DNA of 35,116 bases from a candidate division GN15 bacterium (GCA_014727815.1 WJMS01000348.1:1-35116), one strand, 5' to 3'; counted from the stretch's first letter, positions 7,429 to 15,627 are shown. Notes: generated by a model from the letters alone, not told the origin. Program-made: numbers and translations.

Positions 7429-7808
7429 CTCCAGAATTCGTTTTGAAGTTTACCGGGTTCCATGTCGCAGACATATTCCCGGAGTTCATCTTTGATGGTT
7501 TCCATGAGGGCATCCATAACTCGTTGGGAATCCCAGAAGTGGTCCCAGCGACCATCCCAGATACCGACACCATGACCTTCAAGGGTCATATAGATGTTGA
7601 AGGATGCAGACCCTTCGTCTATAAGGTCTTGGACAGTATATTCCTCAGCCAAGGGCCATTTGGCGACGAATTTTTCAAGGACTTCCTCTACTTTTTCGTC
7701 ATATTCGTTGAGAACTTCATCGAATCTGTGGTCTGTTTGAACCTGAGCGTCGTGGTCTACATATTCTTCGATGAGATTGCAAATAAATCCAACTTCTGCG
7801 TCGTTCAT
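7410..7808 (-). CDS. Acidic hypothetical phage-type protein (GHGVGIWD)
   Basis: 132 residues, strongly acidic. The central IYMTLEGHGVGIWDGRWD (about residues 72-89) resembles the 'LTRNGHGxGFWD' motif common in uncharacterised phage proteins. No catalytic assignment. Follows the LRV gene cluster closely (11-nt gap). Confidence 0.65.
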   Translation of the reverse strand: MNDAEVGFICNLIEEYVDHDAQVQTDHRFDEVLNEYDEKVEEVLEKFVAKWPLAEEYTVQDLIDEGSASFNIYMTLEGHGVGIWDGRWDHFWDSQRVMDALMETIKDELREYVCDMEPGKLQNEFWRCLVSV

Positions 7809-7819
7809 TGGAATGCTCC

Positions 7820-8665
7820 TTATAGTTTTTGTTTGAGAGATTCAGTGAGGGATGGGTTCTTGGATAGAGCCCATCGGTACAAGTCTCTTTTGTCGTCTGC
7901 AAATTTCTCCATTAGCTCTATAGGGAGCCTGGGATTCCTGAGAAGGGTTTCCATCACCGAAATATTCTTCGATGTGGCCAGAACTTCCATCACATGCTCA
8001 GGTAGATTCGGGTTAGCCGCCAAACCCGCTCGAACAAGATAGTCGATATCGTTTGCCAAATTCTCCATCAGGTTTTGAGGAAGGTCAGGGTGTCTGGCAA
8101 TTGAAGCTCTGACCATAAAGGCATCGTCTTTGGCCAAGACGGGAATCAGGTCATTGGGGAGATTTTTATTGTTGCAAACGGCTTGCCTGACAGTATCCCA
8201 TTCATCTGTGGCCAAAATTCGGATAAAGCGTTCCTCAGTGGCTTTATTTCTGGCTAGATTTCTGCGAACAAAAGAGGCTTTATCCTTGTAGAGAAGTTCC
8301 ATGGTCTGTTCAGAAACAGAGGGGTGTGCGGCTATTTCTCCCCGAACATTTGCATCCGGGTCGTTAGCCAGGGCCTCCATTAGCTCGATGGAGAGGTTGG
8401 GATTCCGAGCTACCTTTTTCCTAACTGTCCATTCACTATCATGAGCCAGATTTCTCATGAACCTTTCGGGGAGGTTATTCTTCTGGGCGATAGTTTCTCG
8501 AATCTTGATGAATTTGAGAAGTTTGTGGAGTGAATCCCAAACAATAGGTTCCAGATTCTCCTTTTGTTGGAGGATATCAATGAGTTGAGAATAGGTTTCC
8601 CCCAGGGTAGGGGAGTGTTGGACGTCTCTAATGAGTTCAAGGATTTTATTTGTAGAGGTGTTCAT
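7820..8665 (-). CDS. LRV-family repeat protein (long)
   Basis: 281 residues: family head (TNKILELIRDVQHSP..., LEPIVWDSLHKLL), then about eight ~24-residue repeats of the form 'VRxxxARNPNLPxxLMExLAxD'. This fits leucine-rich-repeat-variant (LRV, Pfam PF01816-like) helices, an alpha-solenoid likely to bind a protein partner. The N-terminal Fe-S cysteines of the classical Azotobacter LRV protein are absent. Third member of a three-gene cluster with the next two genes. Confidence 0.85.
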   Translation of the reverse strand: MNTSTNKILELIRDVQHSPTLGETYSQLIDILQQKENLEPIVWDSLHKLLKFIKIRETIAQKNNLPERFMRNLAHDSEWTVRKKVARNPNLSIELMEALANDPDANVRGEIAAHPSVSEQTMELLYKDKASFVRRNLARNKATEERFIRILATDEWDTVRQAVCNNKNLPNDLIPVLAKDDAFMVRASIARHPDLPQNLMENLANDIDYLVRAGLAANPNLPEHVMEVLATSKNISVMETLLRNPRLPIELMEKFADDKRDLYRWALSKNPSLTESLKQKL

Positions 8666-8740
8666 AGGAAAGCGCTCCGAACTAAGGATGATTGGTCATG
8701 AGATAGTTTTATTCGTTGAAGTGTTCCCGGTAAGAGCCCA

Positions 8741-9247
8741 TCACGATATCAGTTCGAGCATATTCCTTACAATGGGGCTCTCATCCTTGCTAAAGGTTTT
8801 CCTTAAAGCATCGGGAATGTCTTTGCGCATAGCTAGCCATCCCCGAACCCAGAGGTTTTTATCTTTAGCCAAGATAGGAATCAAAGATTCGGGGAGATTT
8901 GGGTGTTTTGCTATCCCTTCCCTAACCAAATCGGCTCTGTCCTTGGACAGGAATTCTATCAAGGATTTGGGGAGATTTGGATTCTGAGCTAATAGTTCTC
9001 TGACCTCCCAAGAGGAATCGTTGGCCAAATCCTCCATCATTGTTTCAGGAAGGTCTTTCCTACAGGCTAGGTTACAACGAAGATAAGAGGAGGGGTGTTT
9101 GACCAATTCCTTTAGGGAATCCCAAACAATCTCCTCAAGAGAAACCTTTTTATCAAGGATGAGGATTAGTTCATGGTCAGATTCCATTTCAGGAGTGTGT
9201 TTCACCTCCCTAATAAGTTCAAGGATTTCATTCGTAGAATAGGTCAT
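8741..9247 (-). CDS. LRV-family repeat protein
   Basis: 168 residues with the family head (TNEILELIREVKHTPE..., LEEIVWDSLKEL) and about four LRV-type repeats ('AKHPNLPESLIPILAKDKNLWVR'). The start overlaps the stop of the upstream paralogue by ATGA. Shares more of the head (ESDHELI) with that paralogue, which suggests recent tandem duplication. Confidence 0.85.
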   Translation of the reverse strand: MTYSTNEILELIREVKHTPEMESDHELILILDKKVSLEEIVWDSLKELVKHPSSYLRCNLACRKDLPETMMEDLANDSSWEVRELLAQNPNLPKSLIEFLSKDRADLVREGIAKHPNLPESLIPILAKDKNLWVRGWLAMRKDIPDALRKTFSKDESPIVRNMLELIS

Positions 9248-9846
9248 TTGAGGTGTTCCGGGCAGTTGGGGTTTTCGGCTAGGGCTTCCCTAACGGAAGG
9301 GTGGAAAGCCAAAGCCATCCTTTCCATCATATCTTCGGGGAGTGCGGGGTTTTTTGCGAGTAGGTCTCTGACAAATAGGGTTTGGTCTTCGGCCAAAAGC
9401 TCCATCAACCCTCTGGGTATACTTGTGTTAGTGGCTAATAGGCCCCGAACCCAATCCACATCTTGAGAGAAGACTCTCATCAATCTCTGCGGTATGCTGG
9501 GGTTTGAGGCCAAAGCTCCCCGGACAAAATATTGACGGTCCCTTGAGAGAGTATCCATCAACTCTTCGGGGAGATTGGGGTTAACAGCCAAAGTAACTCT
9601 AATTCCCCACTTCTCTTCGGCTAGAAGTTTCATTGTTTCAACAGGAAGATCCTTTCTTGTTGAAAGGGCTTCCTTAAGATAGGTACTTTCATGGTGAGCA
9701 AGTTCTTTTAAGGAATCCCAAACAATAGGCTCCAGAGAAGTTTCCTCCTTTTTCAGAAGCCTAATCAGTTCATGGTCAAATTGAACCCACTGAGTGAATT
9801 TAATGTCCCTAATAAGTTCAAGAATTCTATTCGTATGAGTTTTCAT
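9244..9846 (-). CDS. LRV-family repeat protein
   Basis: 200 residues: head TNRILELIRDIKFT...LEPIVWDSLKEL, then about five LRV-type repeats such as 'AVNPNLPEELMDTLSRDRQYFVR'. First gene of the LRV triplet. Its start lies inside the 3' end of the preceding gene (20-nt overlap). Scaffold or binding role inferred from the solenoid fold. Confidence 0.85.
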   Translation of the reverse strand: MKTHTNRILELIRDIKFTQWVQFDHELIRLLKKEETSLEPIVWDSLKELAHHESTYLKEALSTRKDLPVETMKLLAEEKWGIRVTLAVNPNLPEELMDTLSRDRQYFVRGALASNPSIPQRLMRVFSQDVDWVRGLLATNTSIPRGLMELLAEDQTLFVRDLLAKNPALPEDMMERMALAFHPSVREALAENPNCPEHLK

Positions 9847-10627
9847 GTTTCTCTTTCATCTCACAATAGAGGGTGGTTAAGAGCCACAAGGCTCCCATTC
9901 TCTTTGTGGAGTGGAACCTATCCCTGGCATAGAGATAGATTTCCTCCAAGTTGTTCATCGGGGTTCTTTGCATGAGGCACAAACTCACCAGAATATCTGG
10001 CACCGGGGAATCTTTCTGGATGGAACGGAATGCCTCAATACATTCGTTGAAGGATGTGCTTTCCTGTTCAAACTCCTCGTTGGAAAAACTGTTGAAGGAA
10101 TTTGTTTTGATTACGAAGTCATTGATTTCCTTTTCCAGAGCTTCTTGCTCGGAGAAGGAATCACTCCGCAAGTGTTGGTAAACTTTATGAGCCCACCAGT
10201 AGAGCACAAAATGGCGGAGGATTGTGCTGACCTTATTGGGAAGATAATAATCGTATTTCTGATAAAAAATCTCCCGGGGGATTTTTGTCAAGTCCCCGAA
10301 AATATAGCTCTTAAAAGGCTCTCGATATTCAAAAGTGTAACTATCCCAGATTTCCTGAGTCCCTTCCCACGAAATACCGAATCCCGGTAGTTCTTCCGAA
10401 AGGGGTCCGTGGGAAATGAGAAAGTTTTTATCTTTGGTCAGAGAGAAAAGTTCCTTGGCCATTTCTCTCGGGTCATAAGACTCATGCAGACAAATTTCAC
10501 CATAGTAAGCATCATGGTAAGAATGACCGTGATAAGTCTCCCAAAGCGTAGCTTCCTCAAACAGTTGGAGAAGCTCATTCTTTTCATTTTCCAGACAGTG
10601 AATTGTAAAGGTGCAAGTTTCAGACAT
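9827..10627 (-). CDS. Hypothetical protein, 266 aa
   Basis: Starts MSETCTFTIHCLENEK at 10627, with GAGGA 8 nt upstream; an in-frame extension upstream is discarded because it crosses a GC-rich hairpin. The opening strand (CTFTIHC) followed by a helix (ENEKNELLQLFEEA) looks ferredoxin-like. The middle is aromatic-rich (YDYYLPNKVSTILRHFVLYWWAHKVYQHL) and the C-terminus helical. No known family recognised. Confidence 0.65.
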   Translation of the reverse strand: MSETCTFTIHCLENEKNELLQLFEEATLWETYHGHSYHDAYYGEICLHESYDPREMAKELFSLTKDKNFLISHGPLSEELPGFGISWEGTQEIWDSYTFEYREPFKSYIFGDLTKIPREIFYQKYDYYLPNKVSTILRHFVLYWWAHKVYQHLRSDSFSEQEALEKEINDFVIKTNSFNSFSNEEFEQESTSFNECIEAFRSIQKDSPVPDILVSLCLMQRTPMNNLEEIYLYARDRFHSTKRMGALWLLTTLYCEMKEKHENSYE

Positions 10628-10734
10628 TTTGTGTTCCTCGGCGCCCCTCACGCGCTCTAGCATAGCACTGAGGGGGCGCCTGCTGCAAGGTGAGTCACCG
10701 GGGCAGTGAGGCACCACCCCGAGTAACTACCCTG
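10628..10734 (-). promoter_or_regulatory. GC-rich structured leader
   Basis: 107-nt gap much richer in GC than its neighbours. Minus-strand RNA forms GGCGCCCCCTC / GTGAGGGGCGCC, ending directly at the GAGGA ribosome site of the 9827-10627 gene. Upstream there is a ggtgactcacc palindrome and further GC-rich stems. The design suggests control of that start, but no known riboswitch is recognised. Confidence 0.5.
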
Positions 10735-11298
10735 TTAGTAGAGATGATCTTCCAGGGCTTTCATGTATTCCCAAACGATGTTTCTTACCGCAAATTGGAA
10801 ATCTCCTTCCATTGTTTTTTCAAAGTTGTCCATCCCCTTTCTCTTAAAGGAGACGTCCCATTGATTTTCCCCATTGGGGGAGATGGAAACCCTTCCATGA
10901 AGATAGTTTCCGTGATAGGTTTTCTGGTCAACGGAATCCCAAAGGAAAAAGGAATAGACTGTCGTGAGAAAGTGTGACCTTTTATATTGGGCTTCCAGTT
11001 CAAGGAAATCTTTTTCCTGAAGTTCCGAAAAGTTTTCTGTCATCTGTTTGAAGAAATGTCCAAAGACAGAGTTGACGATATATCCCCCATAGATCTTCTT
11101 TTGAGGGTTCAGTCCTTCGGTATCCATGAACTTGATAAGGGAATATGGTCCCTTCTCTTCCGCATCCTTAGCGATGCGTTTGTGAATATTGATATCCTCC
11201 TTTTCATCGGGATAGTTTTTGAAATACCTCTCAAAGAGAGCAGCCCAAACATAGGCTTCGTGATGGGAGGCAATACTTTCTTCTTTCTGTGCTGTCAT
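10735..11298 (-). CDS. Hypothetical protein
   Basis: 187 residues. ATG at 11298 follows GGAG (GGAGAACAATTAAATG). Helical N-terminus (HEAYVWAALFERYFKNYPDEKEDINIHKRIAKDAEEKG), then a beta-rich stretch (GNYLHGRVSISPNGENQWDVSFKRKG) and a helical C-terminus. No motif that identifies a function. Confidence 0.65.
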   Translation of the reverse strand: MTAQKEESIASHHEAYVWAALFERYFKNYPDEKEDINIHKRIAKDAEEKGPYSLIKFMDTEGLNPQKKIYGGYIVNSVFGHFFKQMTENFSELQEKDFLELEAQYKRSHFLTTVYSFFLWDSVDQKTYHGNYLHGRVSISPNGENQWDVSFKRKGMDNFEKTMEGDFQFAVRNIVWEYMKALEDHLY

Positions 11299-11331
11299 TT
11301 AATTGTTCTCCGTGTTGGTTTGATAGGGCAG

Positions 11332-11368
11332 CCCCCTACATCTCCGGTGAATGGGGGGATGTAGGGGG
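11332..11368 (-). repeat. REP-like hairpin, copy 7 (full type)
   Basis: CCCCCTACATC / GATGTAGGGGG, a perfect 11-bp stem around tccggtgaatggggg. It is the clearest member of the family. No U-tract follows on the minus strand, so it is not an intrinsic terminator. Confidence 0.7.
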
Positions 11369-11379
11369 ATCGAAACCAG

Positions 11380-12084
11380 TTACTTTTTTAGGACTTGATT
11401 ATAGGCCCATGTCCACAGTCGGTCGTGTTTTGACCGACATGTGCGTTCCAGCCTATGAGTTTTCCTCAGAAGCATATATGCTTTTGGGAAAATCATTGGG
11501 ACCGAAGAAACATCAATTCGGGCAAAGAAGATTTTTGTCCCCGAATTGCGTAGTCCATTCCGTCCGGAATGGACCGTCCTTTGGTGAAAGGACACTTGAG
11601 CGGTGGGCTTCCTCAAAGGAAGAGCCAGCCTCTCAATGTATTCTGTGTCCACAGGGACCGAGGTGGTAAACCCCGGTAAGTCCTTGTGGACCATAGCCCA
11701 ACCCTCCTCCTCATAGGCTTTCCACGCTAATTGTCGGCCTCGCGGTCCGGAGGGGGTCCCCTCCCTTCTGGATGGAAAAATAATCCCATCCTCCTTAACT
11801 AGGAAAATGTCCAAGTCGTTTGGACATTCCCCAAAGGTTTGAGGCAGTACAGTAGACCCTCCAAGGATATAGAGAGCCTTGTCTTTGTCTAGAATTGTCA
11901 GGGCTGCCCCAATTGCCCTGAGGGCCCATTGGGGGGGGATCCCCCCCAAATGTTTTACAGTATGTCGAATGTCATAGGGACCGAGATAACCCCTATGAGC
12001 CAAATCATACATCGTCCAAGGGAGAGGTTCAATCCTCCCATTGTTATAGTGTTTTAACATTTGTGTGTCCCGTTGGGTTTTCAT
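11380..12084 (-). CDS. Nucleotidyltransferase-fold protein
   Basis: 234 residues. YILGGSTVL (72-80) followed by NDLDIFLV (89-96) matches the nucleotidyltransferase superfamily signature hG[GS]-x(9-13)-DhD: Gly76-Ser77 bind the NTP phosphate and Asp90/Asp92 bind metal. The basic C-terminus (RKTHRLERTCRSKHDRLW) could bind RNA. The family includes CCA-adding enzymes, aminoglycoside transferases and MNT antitoxins; length and lack of other domains do not single one out. Given the tRNA-like elements nearby, a tRNA-end role is possible but unproven. Confidence 0.7.
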   Translation of the reverse strand: MKTQRDTQMLKHYNNGRIEPLPWTMYDLAHRGYLGPYDIRHTVKHLGGIPPQWALRAIGAALTILDKDKALYILGGSTVLPQTFGECPNDLDIFLVKEDGIIFPSRREGTPSGPRGRQLAWKAYEEEGWAMVHKDLPGFTTSVPVDTEYIERLALPLRKPTAQVSFHQRTVHSGRNGLRNSGTKIFFARIDVSSVPMIFPKAYMLLRKTHRLERTCRSKHDRLWTWAYNQVLKK

Positions 12085-12085
12085 G

Positions 12086-12125
12086 AGCCCCCTACATCCC
12101 CGGTATTAAGGGAGGTGTAGGGGCT
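12086..12125 (-). repeat. REP-like hairpin, copy 8
   Basis: AGCCCC(C)TACATC / GTGTAGGGGCT around a ccccggtattaaggga core, just upstream of the nucleotidyltransferase-like gene. Confidence 0.65.
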
Positions 12126-12148
12126 TTAGAAAGAATTAGGGGGGATAT

Positions 12149-12640
12149 TCAATTGGCCCTTAAGGGCGGGTCAGGAAGTGGTGGATTGGGAACTTCTCTT
12201 AAACCAACCACAGATAATATAACTCCTTCAAAAGAACAAGCTACAATGTATTTAGGGTAAGAGTTTCCTGAGAAAGGAAACGCTTCTGTTTTATATCCAA
12301 AGCATTTCTTTTCAATAGAATCTTCTTTTTGAGGAAGAGGCTCCAAAGATTTCGTGCTAGTAGAATTTCTGAAAGTTTCCCAGGAATGGACTTCCCAGAA
12401 ATCCTTTGTGGAGTACGTTTTGATAAAGGTATTCTCTGGTTTTCCGCAGAAAAAGATTAGTTCCTCAACAGTCCAACCCAATTCAACCTCACAAAGGTTA
12501 AAGGGATTCTGGGGATTTGAAAAATCGGTTTTTGCAATAAAGGCATTTGTGGGAGTTGTTCTTTTTTGGACCGAACATGCTAGAGCAGCGAGAAGCGAAA
12601 TAAAGGTGAATACCAGTAGGGATTGATGTAGTTTTTTCAT
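12149..12640 (-). CDS. Predicted lipoprotein
   Basis: 163 residues. N-terminus MKK, hydrophobic core (SLLVFTFISLLAALA), then Cys22 in ALAC, a slightly unusual lipobox, so export and lipid attachment are predicted. The mature part has CEVELGWTVEELIFFCGKPE, similar in layout to the SmpA/OmlA-type 'iGmtkeeVxxllGkP' motif, and a second Cys pair that could form disulphides. An envelope location fits entry exclusion or host-surface modification in phages; the exact role is unknown. Confidence 0.7.
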   Translation of the reverse strand: MKKLHQSLLVFTFISLLAALACSVQKRTTPTNAFIAKTDFSNPQNPFNLCEVELGWTVEELIFFCGKPENTFIKTYSTKDFWEVHSWETFRNSTSTKSLEPLPQKEDSIEKKCFGYKTEAFPFSGNSYPKYIVACSFEGVILSVVGLREVPNPPLPDPPLRAN

Positions 12641-12687
12641 CGTTTTTTTGGTGGAGGTTGCAGATAGACTCAGAGGCGTTTAAGGTT

Positions 12688-12725
12688 CCCCCCTACATCC
12701 CCGGTGAATGGGAAGATGTAGGGGG
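12688..12725 (-). repeat. REP-like hairpin, copy 9
   Basis: CCCCCTACATC / GATGTAGGGGG stem around cccggtgaatgggaa, upstream of the lipoprotein gene. Confidence 0.7.
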
Positions 12726-12733
12726 CTCAGGGT

Positions 12734-13165
12734 TCAGTAACCGTAGCGCATTTCAGCGGCCCTCTCTCGGGCATAAAATGCTTCGTCCTCTCTCTTCTTA
12801 TAGAGTTTCTTTTTGATGTCCTCCTCCAACATTTCCCAGTGAGGCTCAGGAGTCACCCTCTTGCCCTCACAGGTATAGCAGGTGACATCAAAGGCTCCCC
12901 GGAAGTAGGAATCCCGAAAATCGGGGTCCTCAGCCAAATCCCGAGAGGTCAGACCGTGGGAGTCAATGGAAGGGTTGACATGCTTCCCCTTGCCTTTACA
13001 GACATGACAGGCTTCATAGACACAAGGGACTTTGAGGACAACTTCCTCATCCGTGTCATAGTCGTAGAAGGTAACCAGAGCCTCCATGTTCTCCTCATTG
13101 AAGGAACCTTCGTCGTACCATTTGTTGTTGGCGGAGGTGACTCGATAATCGTCATCATAGCTCAT
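12734..13165 (-). CDS. DnaJ-type zinc-finger phage protein (CxxCxGKGxHVNPSID)
   Basis: 143 residues. CHVCKGKGKHVNPSIDSHGL (~53-72) and CYTCEGKRVTPEP (~96-108) form a two-knuckle zinc-binding unit typical of a widespread small phage family, separated by a conserved 'DPDFRDSYFRGAFDVTC' segment. The C-terminus is a charged helix. J domain absent. The start context is AAACACAATG with AAGGG upstream. Confidence 0.8.
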   Translation of the reverse strand: MSYDDDYRVTSANNKWYDEGSFNEENMEALVTFYDYDTDEEVVLKVPCVYEACHVCKGKGKHVNPSIDSHGLTSRDLAEDPDFRDSYFRGAFDVTCYTCEGKRVTPEPHWEMLEEDIKKKLYKKREDEAFYARERAAEMRYGY

Positions 13166-13343
13166 TGTGTTTCCCTTTTGGATGTATGCTTTTAAATGGA
13201 CCGGTATGTGCTAGGACTCGGTAATCCTCATCTTCAACGTGAAGGGTGTCCCTCTCCCCTATTGGAAAGAGACGCCCCCTGTAAGAATTAAGAGTTGCTC
13301 TTTTCGAGAGCAGTGAGGAACCCTTCGGCCCAGGATTCCGCAT
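13155..13343 (-). CDS. Small hypothetical protein (tentative)
   Basis: Up to 62 residues, filling the gap between two longer genes. The part outside the overlaps (GRLFPIGERDTLHVEDEDYRVLAHTGPFK) looks protein-like, and its stop overlaps the next ATG. The only ATG (13343) lies inside the upstream gene with AAGG directly adjacent, so the true start is uncertain. Could be spurious. Confidence 0.45.
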   Translation of the reverse strand: MRNPGPKGSSLLSKRATLNSYRGRLFPIGERDTLHVEDEDYRVLAHTGPFKSIHPKGKHNEL

Positions 13344-14028
13344 CCTTTTTTACCATTCTATGCTCCAATGCTTGCTTAAGCTTCAGCTTAGCGAAGTTAT
13401 AGTCCTCCTTATAGTTGAGGATGATTTCGGCTGCCTTCTCTCCTTCGGCAAACATCTTCAACTCCCTTTCACAATGGTAGCCCTCCTTCCAGGCTTCTAC
13501 CAAGTCCTTTTTGAAGGGGCAGCTATATACAGAGAGCCCCTGCTCGGCAGCTTCCATGCCCTCCTCATACGCCTTCTCTTCGGCGTAGTCAAATTCTCCG
13601 GGACCCCATGAGATATGGGCGTCCCTTCCTCCCGGACCTCGGATGAGGGCATCATCTGGGGGTCCGGTCAGTTCCCCATAGAATTGATTGTAACCAGCAC
13701 AACCAAAAGCCATACCGGCTTGCATGGCTTTCTCTTGCCTTTCGGCTCGCTCTTCTTGTCGCTTCTTTTTCATGTTTGCCTCTTTGTAGCAGTATTCTTC
13801 GACTACCTCGACAGCATGGTCGAAGTATTCGGGGTTGGGAGATGGGGCCTTCTTTGTGATGAGGATGTGAAGGGCAGCGGCCCCATTTTTGTAACTCGGC
13901 CGGTTACAGTGAACCTCAGCGGAGTGCTTCGCATCCTTGATGGTTGGGTAGCTAAAATCCGGGGAGCCAGTCCAAACGTCATCTTCCCCAGAATCAGCCG
14001 GGGAGCCTTTGATATCGTATCCGTACAT
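13288..14028 (-). CDS. Protein with Rmf-like segment
   Basis: 246 residues. Residues ~153-185 (AYEEGMEAAEQGLSVYSCPFKKDLVEAWKEGYH) match the ribosome modulation factor pattern 'GxxAaxxGxxxxxCPy...xxWxxGw'. The N-terminal region has a Tyr/Asp-rich start and a basic coiled segment (KKKRQEERAERQEKA, ~87-101). Rmf inactivates ribosomes in E. coli; here the segment may be only a structural module. ATG follows AAAGG with the AAACAATG context. Confidence 0.65.
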   Translation of the reverse strand: MYGYDIKGSPADSGEDDVWTGSPDFSYPTIKDAKHSAEVHCNRPSYKNGAAALHILITKKAPSPNPEYFDHAVEVVEEYCYKEANMKKKRQEERAERQEKAMQAGMAFGCAGYNQFYGELTGPPDDALIRGPGGRDAHISWGPGEFDYAEEKAYEEGMEAAEQGLSVYSCPFKKDLVEAWKEGYHCERELKMFAEGEKAAEIILNYKEDYNFAKLKLKQALEHRMVKKDAESWAEGFLTALEKSNS

Positions 14029-14052
14029 TGTTTACCTTTTGTGTGAGAGAGA

Positions 14053-14072
14053 ATCCCCCCATATTGGGGGGA
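14053..14072 (-). repeat. REP-like hairpin, copy 10 (short form)
   Basis: ATCCCCCC atat TGGGGGGAT followed by gtagggggtt; the left outer arm is missing. Confidence 0.6.
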
Positions 14073-14081
14073 TGTAGGGGG

Positions 14082-14276
14082 TTACCGAATCCAGGCGATA
14101 TCTTTCCGAATATCATCAGAAAGGATATCCGCTTCTCCCCGGTAAACAACAGCAGTTGTACCGGAGAGAAGGATATCTACTCCCTGTCCTTCCAAGAAAG
14201 AGACAATCTTGTCCCTTCGGGAATTCTTGGTCTTTCGGGTTCCGCCTCGAATCGTAAGGATGGTTTTGCAACTCAC
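14082..14276 (-). CDS. Small hypothetical protein, GTG start
   Basis: 64 residues (MSCKTILTIRGGTRKTKNSRRDK...). The GTG at 14276 is chosen: it overlaps the upstream TGA (AAGTGAG) and has GGAG 8 nt before it; a longer ATG frame would read through the neighbour. Basic N-terminal half, then strand-helix-strand. Its layout resembles the next upstream protein, perhaps distant paralogues. Confidence 0.65.
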   Translation of the reverse strand: MSCKTILTIRGGTRKTKNSRRDKIVSFLEGQGVDILLSGTTAVVYRGEADILSDDIRKDIAWIR

Positions 14277-14521
14277 TTGAAGTTCTCCAGTTTGGTTGGC
14301 TTGTAAGTCTCCCAAACAATCTCAGTGAGATGCTCGGGAAGGTTGTTGTTGAACAGACTTTGATAGGTTTCCTCAGTGGTCTCAAAGCAGACTCCCCGAG
14401 GAGAGGCCCGAAGGACTCGGAGGTTGTTATCATAGAGATAGGATTGAAGCATGGCGGCTCCATCCTTTCTCTGTTTTTTGGTGAGGGTGGGGTTGATTGT
14501 CACTCGGAATTGTTTTGTCAT
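14273..14521 (-). CDS. Small hypothetical protein
   Basis: 82 residues: strand (QFRVTINPTL), basic helix (KKQRKDGAAMLQSYLYDNN), strands (LRVLRASPRGVCFET), helix. This looks like a small alpha/beta (ferredoxin-like) fold. Coupled to the following GTG-start gene. Function unknown. Confidence 0.65.
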   Translation of the reverse strand: MTKQFRVTINPTLTKKQRKDGAAMLQSYLYDNNLRVLRASPRGVCFETTEETYQSLFNNNLPEHLTEIVWETYKPTKLENFK

Positions 14522-14529
14522 TGGTTTCC

Positions 14530-14961
14530 TCAGATATGTTTGAATCCGTAAGGCAGAATGTCCTTACGGAGATTCAAGGGTTGACTTTCCCTGAGCAAAT
14601 CGAAAAGCTCGTAGGCTCTATCGAAATCCTCAAAGAATTTTTCATAAGCAGTATCATCCCCTCCTTTCAGATAAAGGCGATACCGTTTTGGGAAGTGCCA
14701 TCTTTGAAGGTCATGGAACAAAAGAAGCCCAAAGTCTCCCTTCCAGTTTGGGTTCAGGCTACCTGGGGATTCCTCTAGGGATTCCTTCCATTGACCGTCA
14801 AGATGATACATCTTTCTTTTGGGGTCCCATTCCCAATCAAGGACTGGAACCAGTTTGATGAATTCATGCTCCTTTGTGTTGTGATGGTTAATCGACTCCG
14901 AAGCATATTTCGCTTCGGAGTCGGAGGGTTCGGTTTCGGCTTTCCATTCTTCGTATTTCAT
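14530..14961 (-). CDS. Hypothetical protein
   Basis: 143 residues from MKYEEWKAETEPSD at 14961, with GGAG 10 nt upstream; the longer open frame upstream is out of register with the neighbour and is discarded. Contains LVPVLDWEWDPKRKMYHLDGQWKESL and a Trp/Tyr/Asp-rich C-terminal half. No family recognised. Confidence 0.65.
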   Translation of the reverse strand: MKYEEWKAETEPSDSEAKYASESINHHNTKEHEFIKLVPVLDWEWDPKRKMYHLDGQWKESLEESPGSLNPNWKGDFGLLLFHDLQRWHFPKRYRLYLKGGDDTAYEKFFEDFDRAYELFDLLRESQPLNLRKDILPYGFKHI

Positions 14962-14965
14962 GATT

Positions 14966-15604
14966 CTATTGCTCCATGATGTGGGCCATTTGGCCCGTGA
15001 ACTCGAACACCCTATCAGGATACTCTCGATTGAGGTAGGCACAGACTTGCTCGGCGCCGTAGAGGCCACCGATCCACTCATTGTCCTCAACCTTGACAAG
15101 GAATACCTCGCCCTGGCACCACATCGAGTAGCGCTCCAACCAACCCTCGACGGACTTTCGGTAAGGCTTTCCCTCCCCCTCATAGTAGACTACTCCGGCG
15201 GTAGTGGCCTTAAGGCAGTCTTGGATAAAGAAATCCGACTCCCCTCTATCCCCGACAAGGAAAGCCTTACCCTTGTCAAGAAGATTTCCATAGGTTCGGT
15301 GGACCCTTTCCTTGAATCCCAACCTCCCCCGCGTAATCTCCCGATGTTCGATATGTCGAGGATTGAAGGACTCAAACTTTAAAAGTCCTTCCTCAGTAGG
15401 GTTAAAAGCATCCACATCCTGCTCAATCTGAACAGTGAGTGGTGAAGTCCTGTTGGGCTTCGGCTTTTGTGGGGGGAAATCCAAGACTCCCAGATGATAA
15501 CTCAGCTTGTTCATCATCTGGTTCATGATATGAGCTGTTCGGTCCAGCTCATCTTCGAGCCATTTCACCCTGTCTTCGAGATTATTGATACGATTGTTAT
15601 TCAT
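14966..15604 (-). CDS. Coiled-coil N-terminus hypothetical protein
   Basis: 212 residues from the second ATG (15604), because GGAGAACAAACCAATG matches the start context of neighbouring genes; an ATG at 15619 lies within that ribosome site. Residues ~5-40 form a heptad coiled coil (INNLEDRVKWLEDELDRTAHIMNQ). The C-terminal two-thirds (GKAFLVGDRGESDFFIQDCLKATTAGVVYYEGEG...) looks alpha/beta. Function unknown. Confidence 0.65.
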   Translation of the reverse strand: MNNNRINNLEDRVKWLEDELDRTAHIMNQMMNKLSYHLGVLDFPPQKPKPNRTSPLTVQIEQDVDAFNPTEEGLLKFESFNPRHIEHREITRGRLGFKERVHRTYGNLLDKGKAFLVGDRGESDFFIQDCLKATTAGVVYYEGEGKPYRKSVEGWLERYSMWCQGEVFLVKVEDNEWIGGLYGAEQVCAYLNREYPDRVFEFTGQMAHIMEQ

Positions 15605-15627
15605 TGGTTTGTTCTCCATTATTGGTT

